Assembly: GCF_013386115.1 (NCBI RefSeq) | Contig: NZ_JACAOR010000018.1 | Coordinates: 1 to 64,000, forward strand | Origin: Pseudomonas gingeri | GTDB lineage: Bacteria > Pseudomonadota > Gammaproteobacteria > Pseudomonadales > Pseudomonadaceae | Length of the DNA: 64,000 bases | Direction: 5' to 3' | Part shown: piece by piece, positions 15,441 to 24,778 of the stretch | How positions within the stretch are numbered: the stretch's first letter is position 1 | How the letters are laid out: every line of letters begins with the position of its first letter | The notes under the pieces: model-generated | Seen by the model: only the letters and a program-made list of their open reading frames with translations | Databases searched by the model: none | What the model was told of the DNA's origin: nothing | Program-made: the position numbers and the translations under genes

Positions 15441-16430
15441 ATGCACACCGCCACTCCCGTATTGCTCATCGACAACCTGAGCCTGGAATTCCCGGCGTAC
15501 AAGAACAACGTCAAGGCCCTCAACGGCGTCTCGCTGCACGTCGATCCCGGCGAGATCGTCGGCGTGGTCGGCGAGTCCGGTTCGGGCAAGTCGGTCACCG
15601 CGATGCTCAGCATGCGCCTGCTGCCCGAGCGCAGTTATCGCATCACCGCCGGCAGCCTGAGCATGCTCGACCGCGACATGCTCGCCGCCTCGGAAAAGGA
15701 ACTGCTGCAGATACGCGGCCGCGATGCGGCGATGATCTTCCAGGAGCCGATGACGGCCCTGAACCCGACCCGGCGCATCGGCCGGCAAATGCTCGACGTG
15801 ATCATTCATCACCAGAAGATCAGCGCGACCGAAGCCCGTCTCAAGGCCATCGCGCTGCTGCGCGACATGCATATCGCCAGCCCCGAGCAGGTGCTGGAAA
15901 GCTACCCGTTCGAGCTGTCCGGCGGCATGCGCCAGCGGGTGATGATCGCCCTGGCGTTCTCCTGTGAACCGCAACTGCTGATTGCCGACGAACCGACCAC
16001 CGCCCTCGATGTGACCGTGCAACGCCAGGTGCTGTTGCTGCTCAGGGAGAAGGCCCGGCAGAAAGGCACGGCCATCCTGCTGATCACCCACGACATGGCC
16101 CTGGTTTCGCAGTTCTGCGACCGGGTCTATGTCATGTACACCGGTGCCGTGGTCGAACAGGGCCGCACCGACGAGGTGATGGGCAATCCGCAGCATCCCT
16201 ACACCCAGGGACTGCTCAGCGGCCTGCCGGAAATGGTCGAACCGGGGCAGCCCCTGATGACCATTCCCGGCCAGGTTCCCAACCTGGCTTCCCTGCCCGT
16301 GGGCTGCACCTTCGAGGAGCGCTGCCCCCACAGCATGCCGATCTGCGCCCAGCGCCCGCGCCTCAACCCCGTCAACGGCAATGAGCAACGCCGCAGTGCG
16401 TGCTGGCTGCCGGTCAAGGAGCTTTCGTGA
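15441..16430 (+). CDS. ddpD: Dipeptide ABC transporter ATPase (DdpD/DppD-like)
   Basis: About 329 residues. Walker A is GESGSGKSVT, the signature LSGGMRQRVMIA and Walker B LLIADEPTTALD. The C-terminal oligopeptide-transporter region has the cysteine-rich CTFEERCPHSMPICAQRP, which in DppD-type proteins carries an iron-sulfur cluster. I chose the ATG at 15441 because AGGGGA then lies at about 8 bases. The ATG at 15435, which overlaps the ddpC stop, is too close to that site. It pairs with the next ATPase to drive import. Confidence 0.9.
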   Translation: MHTATPVLLIDNLSLEFPAYKNNVKALNGVSLHVDPGEIVGVVGESGSGKSVTAMLSMRLLPERSYRITAGSLSMLDRDMLAASEKELLQIRGRDAAMIFQEPMTALNPTRRIGRQMLDVIIHHQKISATEARLKAIALLRDMHIASPEQVLESYPFELSGGMRQRVMIALAFSCEPQLLIADEPTTALDVTVQRQVLLLLREKARQKGTAILLITHDMALVSQFCDRVYVMYTGAVVEQGRTDEVMGNPQHPYTQGLLSGLPEMVEPGQPLMTIPGQVPNLASLPVGCTFEERCPHSMPICAQRPRLNPVNGNEQRRSACWLPVKELS

Positions 16431-17401
16431 TGAACAGTGCCGTTATCTCCTCCCCTACGCAAAGGGCCCCCGACATTCTCCGGCTGGAGGATGTTCGCGT
16501 GCGTTTTCCGGTGAGCAACGACTGGCTGGGCCGGCCACGGGGCTACGCCCATGCACTGAACGGTATCGACCTGCAGGTCAGGGCCGGTGAAACCCTGGGC
16601 ATCGTCGGCGAGTCGGGCTGCGGCAAAAGCACCCTGGCCCAGTTGCTGATGGGGCTGCTGGCCCCGAGCAGCGGCGAACTGAACTGGCCTCCTCGCCCCG
16701 ACGGCAAGGCCAGGAGCAATGTGCAGATCGTCTTCCAGGACCCGCAATCCTCGCTCGATCCACGGTTGCCGATCTGGAAGATCATCACCGAGCCGTTGTA
16801 CGCCCGTGGTCACGCGCCCCGCCAGCAGATGCGCGACATCGCCGCCCGGGTCGCGTCCCAGGTCGGCATCCGTCCGGAATACCTGGACCGCTTCGCGCAT
16901 CAGTTTTCCGGCGGCCAGCGCCAGAGGATCGCGATTGCCCGCGCCCTCTCGTCGGACCCGGACATCATCGTCCTGGACGAACCGACTTCCGCCCTGGACA
17001 TCTCGGTCCAGGCGCAGATCCTCAACCTGCTGGCGGAACTGCAACGGGCACGCAACCTGACCTACATCCTGATTTCCCACAACGTTTCCGTCGTGCGGCA
17101 CATGGCTGACCGGGTGGCGGTGATGTACCTGGGGCAGATCGTCGAACTGGGCAGCGCTGCCCAGGTGCTTGAACAGCCGCGCCATCCCTACACCCGCCTG
17201 CTGTTCGAGGCGGTGCCACGCCTGGGCGTACCCTTGCACGCGGAGCAGGTGGCGGCGCCGACCGAGTTGCCGGGCAACCGTATCCTGCCGCAGGGCTGCT
17301 TCTTCCGTGAGCGGTGCGATTTGTGTACCAGCGGTTGTGAAAAACCGCAGGTCTTGCGGGGGGATGAACGACAGCAGACCAGGTGCCACTTACAGGCCTG
17401 A
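16430..17401 (+). CDS. ddpF: Dipeptide ABC transporter ATPase (DdpF/DppF-like)
   Basis: 323 residues. Walker A is GESGCGKSTLAQ, the signature FSGGQRQRIAIARAL and Walker B IIVLDEPTSALD. The C-terminal cysteines of the oligopeptide type are in CFFRERCDLCTSGC. The start at 16430 overlaps the previous stop by one base, with AAGGAG upstream. It is the last gene of the ddp-like operon. I see no convincing terminator in the 126 bp before the toxin-antitoxin genes. Confidence 0.9.
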   Translation: MNSAVISSPTQRAPDILRLEDVRVRFPVSNDWLGRPRGYAHALNGIDLQVRAGETLGIVGESGCGKSTLAQLLMGLLAPSSGELNWPPRPDGKARSNVQIVFQDPQSSLDPRLPIWKIITEPLYARGHAPRQQMRDIAARVASQVGIRPEYLDRFAHQFSGGQRQRIAIARALSSDPDIIVLDEPTSALDISVQAQILNLLAELQRARNLTYILISHNVSVVRHMADRVAVMYLGQIVELGSAAQVLEQPRHPYTRLLFEAVPRLGVPLHAEQVAAPTELPGNRILPQGCFFRERCDLCTSGCEKPQVLRGDERQQTRCHLQA

Positions 17402-17480
17402 AACCGGCGAACGACAACGCCGGGGCGGCGGGCAACCGTCACTCCGGGCGATAATCGTTACGCACAATACCGCACCAATA

Positions 17481-17489
17481 GTATGATAC
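17481..17489. promoter_or_regulatory. GTAT-G-ATAC dyad upstream of parD-type antitoxin
   Basis: A perfect 9-base dyad GTATGATAC lies 39 bases before the antitoxin start in an AT-rich stretch that could also serve as its promoter. ParD proteins bind dyads in their own promoter to autorepress. Location and symmetry are the only evidence. Confidence 0.4.
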
Positions 17490-17527
17490 GCTTTACCCTA
17501 TCGATGAAATGTCTCTGAGGCCCAATC

Positions 17528-17773
17528 ATGGGAACCGTGCGTAAAACCATTACCGTGACCGCTCAGCAAGACGGCTGGATCAAAGCGCAAATCGACGCCG
17601 GTCACTATACCAATGACAGCGAATATATCCGTGACCTGATCAGACGCGAGCAGGAGCGCAGTGCCGAACTTGAAGCGATCCGCAGCGCGCTGCTGGAAGG
17701 TGAGGCCAGCGGGGAACCACGCCCATTCGACGCCGATGAATTCAAGCGCAGAATGATAAGCACGCATGGCTGA
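17528..17773 (+). CDS. parD: ParD-family antitoxin (ribbon-helix-helix)
   Basis: An 81-residue protein. It has an N-terminal ribbon-helix-helix DNA-binding part (KTITVTAQQDGWIKAQI then NDSEYIRDLIRRE), the ParD hallmark. A C-terminal acidic tail, disordered until bound, would wrap the toxin. ATG is preceded by CTGAGG. Its last eight bases overlap the toxin gene, the usual coupling that keeps antitoxin in excess. It would neutralise ParE and repress the pair's promoter. Confidence 0.93.
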   Translation: MGTVRKTITVTAQQDGWIKAQIDAGHYTNDSEYIRDLIRREQERSAELEAIRSALLEGEASGEPRPFDADEFKRRMISTHG

Positions 17774-18059
17774 ATATCGCCTTACGCCCGCTGCCGAACG
17801 CGATCTTGAAGCGATCTGGATTTATACCGTTCGGCAATGGGGCATGGATCAGGCCAATCGCTATATCGATGTCATGACTGCCGCTTTTGCAGAACTGGCG
17901 CAGACGCCCAAGACCGCCCAGGCATGCGATCACATTCGGCCCGGCTATCGCCGCAGCAGCGCCGGACGGCACATGATCTACCTGCGTATCACCGCTTACG
18001 GGATCGTGATCGTTCGCATCTTGCACGATCGAATGGATGCACCGCGCTATCTGCTGTAA
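17766..18059 (+). CDS. parE: ParE/RelE-family toxin
   Basis: A 97-residue ParE-type toxin. It starts with YRLTPAAERDLEAIWIYT, the conserved first strand and helices. It has an RPGYRRSSAGRHMIYLRI core and ends with the RILHDRMDAPRYL motif typical of ParE (VxRILHxxMD). ParE toxins poison DNA gyrase, whereas RelE relatives cleave mRNA; the C-terminal motif favours ParE. The pair sits between two metabolic operons, with no sign of a plasmid or integron around it. Confidence 0.93.
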   Translation: MAEYRLTPAAERDLEAIWIYTVRQWGMDQANRYIDVMTAAFAELAQTPKTAQACDHIRPGYRRSSAGRHMIYLRITAYGIVIVRILHDRMDAPRYLL

Positions 18060-18310
18060 GCGATGAGTGTTCGTGCCGAAGATCTCGCGGACTGTCCAGG
18101 CCCTGGAACAGCAGCCACCGAGCGGCGCCTGGCGACCAGGGCGGGTTTCCTCCGCGAGAATGACCGACCCTGTGGTGCTCGGTAACACACGGCCCTGTTG
18201 CGGTGCGTCTTTTCCCGCAAGGGCCGGGACGCAGCGCAGCCCTGCAAGGCTGCAACGGCCCTGGCGTAAATCGTGCATCTGGATGCGCTCCCACTTCGCC
18301 TGAAGCCGTC
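18060..18310 (+). other. Non-coding gap with stem-loops between parE and the LuxR-type gene
   Basis: No gene is apparent. GGCCCT(GT)TGCGG at 18191-18203 can pair with CCGCAAGGGCC at 18215-18225. GCAGCC at 18236-18241 pairs with GGCTGC at 18248-18253. These may form a terminator for parDE or structure in the leader of the regulator mRNA; no T-run follows either. Promoter elements for the LuxR-type gene are not clear. Confidence 0.4.
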
Positions 18311-19120
18311 ATGCGCCCCAAGGAACTGAAACTCTGGACTACCGGTGTCGCCCATCTGCTCGACCTGCCTCCCGGGCAGGCGCGGCTGATGGGGCTGAGC
18401 CACTGGTTGCGGCAGGTGTGCCCGGTCGATCACTTCGTCTTGTTCGTCTACGAGGGCAATCACCGGCCGCTGGCGCTGTTCGACACCTTCGCCGCCGACA
18501 AGCGCGCGGTGTATGTCGATGACTATCAGTGCGGGCCCTATCTGCTGGATCCGTTCTACCTCGCCTGTACCCGCGGGCAGGCGCCCGGACTCTGGCGCCT
18601 GCGCCAGTTCGCCCCGGACCACTTCTACCTCGGCGAGTACTACCTGACCTATTACCAGCTCACCGGCCTGGCCGAGGAAGTGGCGTTTTTCGTCGACCTC
18701 GGCGACGGGGCCATGGCCGTGCTGTCGCTGATGCGCTCCACCGCCAACTGCGCCTTCGGCCGCGACGAGATGCAGTTGATCGAGTGCGCGCAGGCGGTGG
18801 TCGAACAGGTCGTCAACCAGGCCTGGCGCCTGCACCAGGCCCAGCAACCGCGCCCGGCGCGAGACCTGGACTTCAAGATCCGCGAAGCCTTCGACCAGTT
18901 CGGCGCCCATATCCTCACCCGCCGCGAACAGGAAATCGTCCAGTTGCTGCTGCGCGGGCACTCCAGCGCCTCGGTGGCCGAACAACTGAGCATCAGTCCG
19001 GGGACGGTAAAGATCCATCGCAAGAACATCTACGCCAAGCTCGGCATCGGCAGCCAGGCCGAATTGCTCGGGCTGTTCATCCGCGACCTCACCGGCCACC
19101 AGCAGGCCGCCGAAGCCTGA
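18311..19120 (+). CDS. LuxR-family transcriptional regulator
   Basis: 269 residues from the ATG at 18311, whose ribosome-binding site is weak. The C-terminus is a GerE/LuxR HTH: LTRREQEIVQLLLRGHSS, then VAEQLSISPGTVKIHRKNIYAKL. The N-terminal 190 residues match no autoinducer-binding or receiver domain that I recognise; it is tryptophan- and tyrosine-rich (DHFYLGEYYLTYYQLTGLAEE). It lies immediately upstream of the polyamine-type transporter and aldehyde dehydrogenase genes on the same strand, and is probably their activator. A palindrome at 19137-19152 in the gap is its candidate site. Confidence 0.88.
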   Translation: MRPKELKLWTTGVAHLLDLPPGQARLMGLSHWLRQVCPVDHFVLFVYEGNHRPLALFDTFAADKRAVYVDDYQCGPYLLDPFYLACTRGQAPGLWRLRQFAPDHFYLGEYYLTYYQLTGLAEEVAFFVDLGDGAMAVLSLMRSTANCAFGRDEMQLIECAQAVVEQVVNQAWRLHQAQQPRPARDLDFKIREAFDQFGAHILTRREQEIVQLLLRGHSSASVAEQLSISPGTVKIHRKNIYAKLGIGSQAELLGLFIRDLTGHQQAAEA

Positions 19121-19136
19121 TGGCTGAAAACGACTC

Positions 19137-19152
19137 TATCCCCCAAGGGATA
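19137..19152. promoter_or_regulatory. Perfect palindrome, candidate LuxR-type operator
   Basis: TATCCC-CCAA-GGGATA lies 17 bases after the LuxR-type stop and about 75 bases before the transporter ATPase start. Its position and perfect 6-base arms suit a binding site for the adjacent LuxR-type regulator. An AT-rich TATATAC directly follows and could belong to a -10 region. Confidence 0.5.
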
Positions 19153-19225
19153 TATACAGCGCAAAACCCTCGTTGCTAGTTTGGCCCCCGACGCACTGAT
19201 CCATCACTGCAAGGGAGCCCGCCTC

Positions 19226-20353
<1,128 letters not shown>

Positions 20354-20392
20354 ATCATCGATTCGTTTCATCAACCGATTGGGGAGCGTGAC

Positions 20393-21535
20393 ATGGACCA
20401 GAAGACCTTTATCAAGACCCTGCGCAGCTGGCAGAACGGCTCGATCAGCCGCCGCGATTTCCTCGGCCGTACCGGCCTGGGTATCGCCGCGGCGGTGGTC
20501 GCCAGCAACATGCCCGGCCTGCTGACCGCCAGCGCCGAAGCCGCCGAAGCTGGCAAACTGGGGGACCGGCTGTCACTGGCCACCTGGCCGAATTACCACA
20601 GCCAGGAAAACCTCGACAACTTCGCCAAGACCACCGGCGCCCGCGTCTCCATGAGCGTGTTCGGCTCCAACGAAGAAATGCTCGCCAAGTTGCAGGCCGG
20701 CGGCAGCGGCTGGGACGTGCTGGTGCCGACCAACTACACCATCAGCACCTATGTCGGCCTGGGCCTGATCGAACCGCTGGACCTGTCGCGCATTCCCAAC
20801 TTCCAGGCTTCGGCCTTCCAGCAGAAGTTCATGGCCCAGGGCACGGTGGACGGCAAGGTCTACGCGGTGCCGAAGAACTGGGGCACCACCGGCATGCTCT
20901 ACGACACCGGCAAACTGAAGAACGGCCCCACCAGTTGGAAAGAGTTCTGGGCCGCCGCCCAGGGGCCCGCCAGCGGCCGGACGATGGTGCACGACTATCA
21001 GCTGACAGCCATCGGCAACGCCCTGAAAAGCTTTGGCTACAGCTTCAATTCCCTCGATGCGAAAGAACTCGCCGACGCCGAGAAACTGCTGATCGCGGTC
21101 AAGCCACACCTGTTCGCCATCAACTCCGATATCCAGCCGTCGATGCGCAGCGGCGATGCCTGGCTGGCGATGTCCTGGACCGGCGACGCCTCGCAACTGC
21201 ACCGCGACAACGAGCAGATGCATTTCACCCTGGGCAAGGAAGGTGGCGAACTCTGGAGCGATTTCTTCGCCATCCCGAAAAGCTCGGAACACAAGGACGC
21301 CGCCTACGCCTTTATCAACTATCTGCTCGATCCCCAGCACAACAAGCTCGAAGTGCTCAGCCACGGCTACCCCAGTGGCGACAAGCGCGTCGACGCCTTG
21401 CTGCCCGTGGCCATGCTCGACGATCCGATCATGTACCCGGCCGCCGAGGCCCTCAGCCCGCTGGAGTTCGGTGCCGCCGCGACGCTGACCAGTCCGGCCC
21501 GCGCCGAACTGATGGCCCGCTTCAAGTCCGCCTGA
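20393..21535 (+). CDS. Polyamine-type periplasmic binding protein (PotD/PotF-like), Tat signal
   Basis: 380 residues. The N-terminus has a twin-arginine motif (SISRRDFLGRTGLGIAAAVV) rather than a plain Sec signal, ending near SAEAAEAG. The mature part has the PotD-like NYHSQENLDNFAKTTG and the tryptophan-rich VPKNWGTTGMLYDTGK. Related ligands are spermidine, putrescine and other linear amines; the ligand here is not determined. GGGGAG precedes the ATG. The Tat signal implies folding before export, which is seen in part of this family. Confidence 0.88.
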   Translation: MDQKTFIKTLRSWQNGSISRRDFLGRTGLGIAAAVVASNMPGLLTASAEAAEAGKLGDRLSLATWPNYHSQENLDNFAKTTGARVSMSVFGSNEEMLAKLQAGGSGWDVLVPTNYTISTYVGLGLIEPLDLSRIPNFQASAFQQKFMAQGTVDGKVYAVPKNWGTTGMLYDTGKLKNGPTSWKEFWAAAQGPASGRTMVHDYQLTAIGNALKSFGYSFNSLDAKELADAEKLLIAVKPHLFAINSDIQPSMRSGDAWLAMSWTGDASQLHRDNEQMHFTLGKEGGELWSDFFAIPKSSEHKDAAYAFINYLLDPQHNKLEVLSHGYPSGDKRVDALLPVAMLDDPIMYPAAEALSPLEFGAAATLTSPARAELMARFKSA

Positions 21536-21566
21536 TCGCCCCGCCATGGCCAATGAGGAGTCCCCC

Positions 21567-22484
21567 ATGAACGCCGCCGCCCACCCGCAAACGGTGCCGC
21601 TGGGCAATGCCCTGTCGGCCGAGGTTCGCCAACGGCGCAGCCTCGGCCGGCGGATCAGCCTGCTGATGCTCTTGCCTTCGACCCTGTGGTTCCTGCTGCT
21701 GTTGCTGATGCCATTGGTGATTATCCTGGTGTTCAGCTTCGGCGAACGCAGCACTGTGGGCGGTTACGCCGGCGGCTTCACCCTGGCCAACTACCTGAAC
21801 CTCGGTTCCCGGGGAGCGGCGTTCGGCAACACGCTGATGCTGGCGCCACTGGGCACCCTGGTGTGCCTGGTGGCGGCTTACCCGCTGGCGTACTTCCTGG
21901 CGGTGAAGGTGCGCAAGAACCGCTCGCTGCTGCTGACGCTGGTGATCGTGCCGTTCTGGACCAGCTTCCTGATCCGCACCTATGCATGGATCTTCATCCT
22001 CAGCGGCAAGGGCATCCCGGCGTTGCTGGCCAGCCTCGGGCTGGAGGACGTACGTCTGATCAACACGCCCTGGGCGGTGCTGATCGGCATCGTCTACGGC
22101 TACCTGCCGCTGATGGTTTTCCCGATCTACGTCAGCCTGGAAAAACTCGACAAGCGCCTGCTCGAAGCGTCGGCGGACCTGGGGGCCAGTGCCTTCGAAA
22201 GCTTTCGGCGGATCACCCTGCCGCTGTCGGCGCCGGGCATCATCACCGGGGTGATGCTGGTGTTCATCCTGCTGATGGGCGAGTTCCTGATCCCGGCCAT
22301 CCTCGGCGGCGGCAAGGTGTTCTTTGTCGGCAACGCGCTGGTCGACCTGTTCCTGCAATCGCGCAACTGGCCCTTCGGCAGTGCGCTGGCGATGAGCCTG
22401 GTGGCCATGATGCTGCTGATCATCGGGCTGTATCTGAAACTGGTGGCGCGCTACGGCGGCCGGCCTGCCGATGGAGGTGTGTGA
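21567..22484 (+). CDS. Polyamine-type ABC permease (PotB-like)
   Basis: 305 residues from the ATG at 21567, which has GAGGAG six bases upstream; an ATG 21 bases earlier lacks one. Six transmembrane helices are apparent, beginning with SLLMLLPSTLWFLLLLLMPL. The permease EAA loop is LLEASADLGASAFESFRRITLPLS. The FWTSFLIRTYAWIFIL segment is typical of PotB. It forms the translocation pore with the next gene product. Confidence 0.9.
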   Translation: MNAAAHPQTVPLGNALSAEVRQRRSLGRRISLLMLLPSTLWFLLLLLMPLVIILVFSFGERSTVGGYAGGFTLANYLNLGSRGAAFGNTLMLAPLGTLVCLVAAYPLAYFLAVKVRKNRSLLLTLVIVPFWTSFLIRTYAWIFILSGKGIPALLASLGLEDVRLINTPWAVLIGIVYGYLPLMVFPIYVSLEKLDKRLLEASADLGASAFESFRRITLPLSAPGIITGVMLVFILLMGEFLIPAILGGGKVFFVGNALVDLFLQSRNWPFGSALAMSLVAMMLLIIGLYLKLVARYGGRPADGGV

Positions 22485-22485
22485 T

Positions 22486-23313
22486 ATGTGGCTGCGCAGC
22501 TATTCGACGTCGCTGTACCTGTTTCTCTATGCGCCCATCGCCCTGATCGTATTGTTCAGCTTCAACGCCGGACGCAGTGGCCTGGCCTTCGAGTGCTGCT
22601 CGACCCAGTGGTTCGGCCGCGCCTTCGGCAATCCGTTCATCATGGAAGCACTGGGTCACAGCGCCTTCATCGCCTTCACTTCGGCGCTGATCGCCACGCT
22701 GTTCGGCACCCTGGCGGTGTTCGGCCTGCAGCGTTGCGGACCGAGGATTCGCCTGCTGTTCGATGCACTGACCTACTGCGCGATCATCGTGCCCGGCATT
22801 GTCATCGGCATTTCGACGCTGATTGCCTTCATTAGCCTGTTCGACCTGATCAACCCGCTGCTGGCTCGCTGGATACCGGACGTCCCGCGCCTGAACATGG
22901 GCTTCTTCACGGTGATCGCCGCCCACTCGCTGTTCACCATGGCGCTGGTCATGGTCATCGTGCGCAGCCGCGTCGACGCCCTGGACAAGGCCTTGCTGGA
23001 AGCCTCCGCCGATCTCTATGCGCCGCCGATGCAGACGTTCTGGCGGGTCACCCTACCGCAGATCAGCCCGGCGATCATGGCCGGGTTCCTGCTGGCGTTC
23101 ACCTTCAGCTTCGACGATTTCATCATCGCGTTCTTCGTCGCCGGCTCGGAAACGACCTTGCCGATCTATATCTTTTCCTCCATTCGCCGGGGGGTGACTC
23201 CGGAGATCAATGCGGTCTCGACGGTGATCATCTGCGCGTCGCTGGCCCTGCTGTTTACTTCCCGCCACCTGCAAAACCGCCGCACCGGCGCCCAGGAGTC
23301 TCACCATGCGTGA
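22486..23313 (+). CDS. Polyamine-type ABC permease (PotC-like)
   Basis: 275 residues from the ATG at 22486, preceded by GGAGG. A PotC/PotI-type protein: the first helix is LYLFLYAPIALIVLFSFN, the EAA loop is ALLEASADLYAPPMQTFWRVTLP, and it has the C-terminal FSFDDFIIAFFVAGSE characteristic of PotC. The gene touches the previous one end to end and overlaps the aldehyde dehydrogenase start by eight bases, so the whole set is one operon. Confidence 0.9.
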   Translation: MWLRSYSTSLYLFLYAPIALIVLFSFNAGRSGLAFECCSTQWFGRAFGNPFIMEALGHSAFIAFTSALIATLFGTLAVFGLQRCGPRIRLLFDALTYCAIIVPGIVIGISTLIAFISLFDLINPLLARWIPDVPRLNMGFFTVIAAHSLFTMALVMVIVRSRVDALDKALLEASADLYAPPMQTFWRVTLPQISPAIMAGFLLAFTFSFDDFIIAFFVAGSETTLPIYIFSSIRRGVTPEINAVSTVIICASLALLFTSRHLQNRRTGAQESHHA

Positions 23314-24778
23314 CCAGCACTACATCAACGGCGAATGGGTCGGCCCGGACCTGGGCGGCTACCTGCCGGTCATCGACCCGGCCACCGGGCAGGTGTTCCA
23401 GCAGATCGCCGCTGGCACCGAGGAGGATGTCGATCATGCGGTGCGGGCGGCCCGGCGGGCGTTCGACAGTGGCTGGAGCCAGACCACCGGGGCCGAGCGC
23501 GCGCAGTGGCTGGAGGCGCTGGCCGATGAGCTGGAAGGCAGCCAGCAGGCGCTGGCCGAACTGGAGGTGGGCGACAACGGCAAGCCCTTGCCCGAAGCCC
23601 TGTGGGACGTGGGCGATAGCATCGGCTGTTTTCGCTACTACGCCGGCCTGGCCCGCGAACTCGACCAGCGCCAGGACCAGCCGCTGGCCCTGGCCGACGA
23701 GCGCTTTCGCTGCCGCATCCGCCATGAACCGATCGGTGTCGCCGGGCAGATCATTCCCTGGAACTACCCATTGCTGATGGCCGCCTGGAAGGTCGCGCCG
23801 GCCTTGGCCGCCGGGGCCACGTCAGTGCTCAAGCCCTCCGAACTGACCTCGCTGACGGCGCTGGAACTGGCCGCCGCCGCCGACCGTATCGGCCTGCCGG
23901 CCGGTGTCCTGAACGTGGTCACGGGCCTGGGCGCCGATGCCGGCAGCCCGCTGACCGAACATCCCGGCGTGGACAAACTGGCCTTTACCGGCAGCGTGCC
24001 GACCGGGGCGCGGATCATGTCGGCGGCCGCCCGCGACATCAAGAACATCAGCCTGGAGCTGGGCGGAAAGTCCGCGTTCATCGTGTTCGACGACGCCGAT
24101 GTCGAGGCCGCGGTGGAGTGGATCCTGTTCGGGATTTTCTGGAACCAGGGCCAGGTGTGCAGCGCCACTTCGCGCCTGCTGGTGCAGGAGCAGATTGCCC
24201 CGCGCCTGATCGAACGGCTGGTGGAAGCCACCCGCAGGATCACCATCGGGCCAGGCCTGGAACCCGGCGTCCTGCTGGGCCCGCTGGTCAGCCAGGGCCA
24301 GCACGAAAAGGTCCTGGGGTTCATTGACCAGGGCCAGGCCGGTGGCGCCCGCCTGCTCACCGGCGGGCGACGCCCGACGTATCTGGAACACGGCTATTTC
24401 ATCGAACCGGCGATCTTCGACGAGCCCGACCACAACAGCATTGTCTGGCGCGAGGAAATCTTCGGTCCGGTGCTGTGCCTCAAGCGCTTCAAGACCGAGG
24501 AACAGGCCGTGCAGATGGCCAACGCCAGTCGCTTCGGCCTGGCCGCCGCGGTCATGAGCGCCGACCTGCAACGCACCGCCCGCGTCGCCAACCAGTTGCG
24601 AGCCGGGATCATCTGGATCAACTGCTCGCAACCGACCTTCGTCGAGGCGCCGTGGGGCGGCATGAAACACAGCGGCATTGGCCGGGAACTCGGCCAATGG
24701 GGGCTGGACAACTACCTGGAGGTCAAGCAGGTGACCGAGTACGTCAGCGATCAACCCTGGGGCTGGTACCTGAAGTAA
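23306..24778 (+). CDS. Aldehyde dehydrogenase (betaine/aminobutyraldehyde dehydrogenase-like)
   Basis: 490 residues, NAD(P)-dependent ALDH superfamily. The catalytic cysteine is C285 in NQGQVCSATSRLL. The general base is in LELGGKSAF, and the cofactor segments PWNYPLLMAAWKVAPALAAG and FTGSVPTG are intact. Similarity of these blocks to BetB and PatD suggests an omega-aminoaldehyde substrate. The start overlaps the PotC-like permease by eight bases. In this operon it would oxidise an aldehyde derived from the imported amine, though no amine oxidase or transaminase is in the same operon. Its last 28 bases overlap the convergent monooxygenase gene. Confidence 0.9.
   Translation: MRDQHYINGEWVGPDLGGYLPVIDPATGQVFQQIAAGTEEDVDHAVRAARRAFDSGWSQTTGAERAQWLEALADELEGSQQALAELEVGDNGKPLPEALWDVGDSIGCFRYYAGLARELDQRQDQPLALADERFRCRIRHEPIGVAGQIIPWNYPLLMAAWKVAPALAAGATSVLKPSELTSLTALELAAAADRIGLPAGVLNVVTGLGADAGSPLTEHPGVDKLAFTGSVPTGARIMSAAARDIKNISLELGGKSAFIVFDDADVEAAVEWILFGIFWNQGQVCSATSRLLVQEQIAPRLIERLVEATRRITIGPGLEPGVLLGPLVSQGQHEKVLGFIDQGQAGGARLLTGGRRPTYLEHGYFIEPAIFDEPDHNSIVWREEIFGPVLCLKRFKTEEQAVQMANASRFGLAAAVMSADLQRTARVANQLRAGIIWINCSQPTFVEAPWGGMKHSGIGRELGQWGLDNYLEVKQVTEYVSDQPWGWYLK

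Noticed and set aside
17528..18059. Toxin-antitoxin pair as sign of a plasmid or integron
   Set aside because: No replication, integrase or attC-like sequence is nearby. Chromosomal parDE pairs are common in Pseudomonas.
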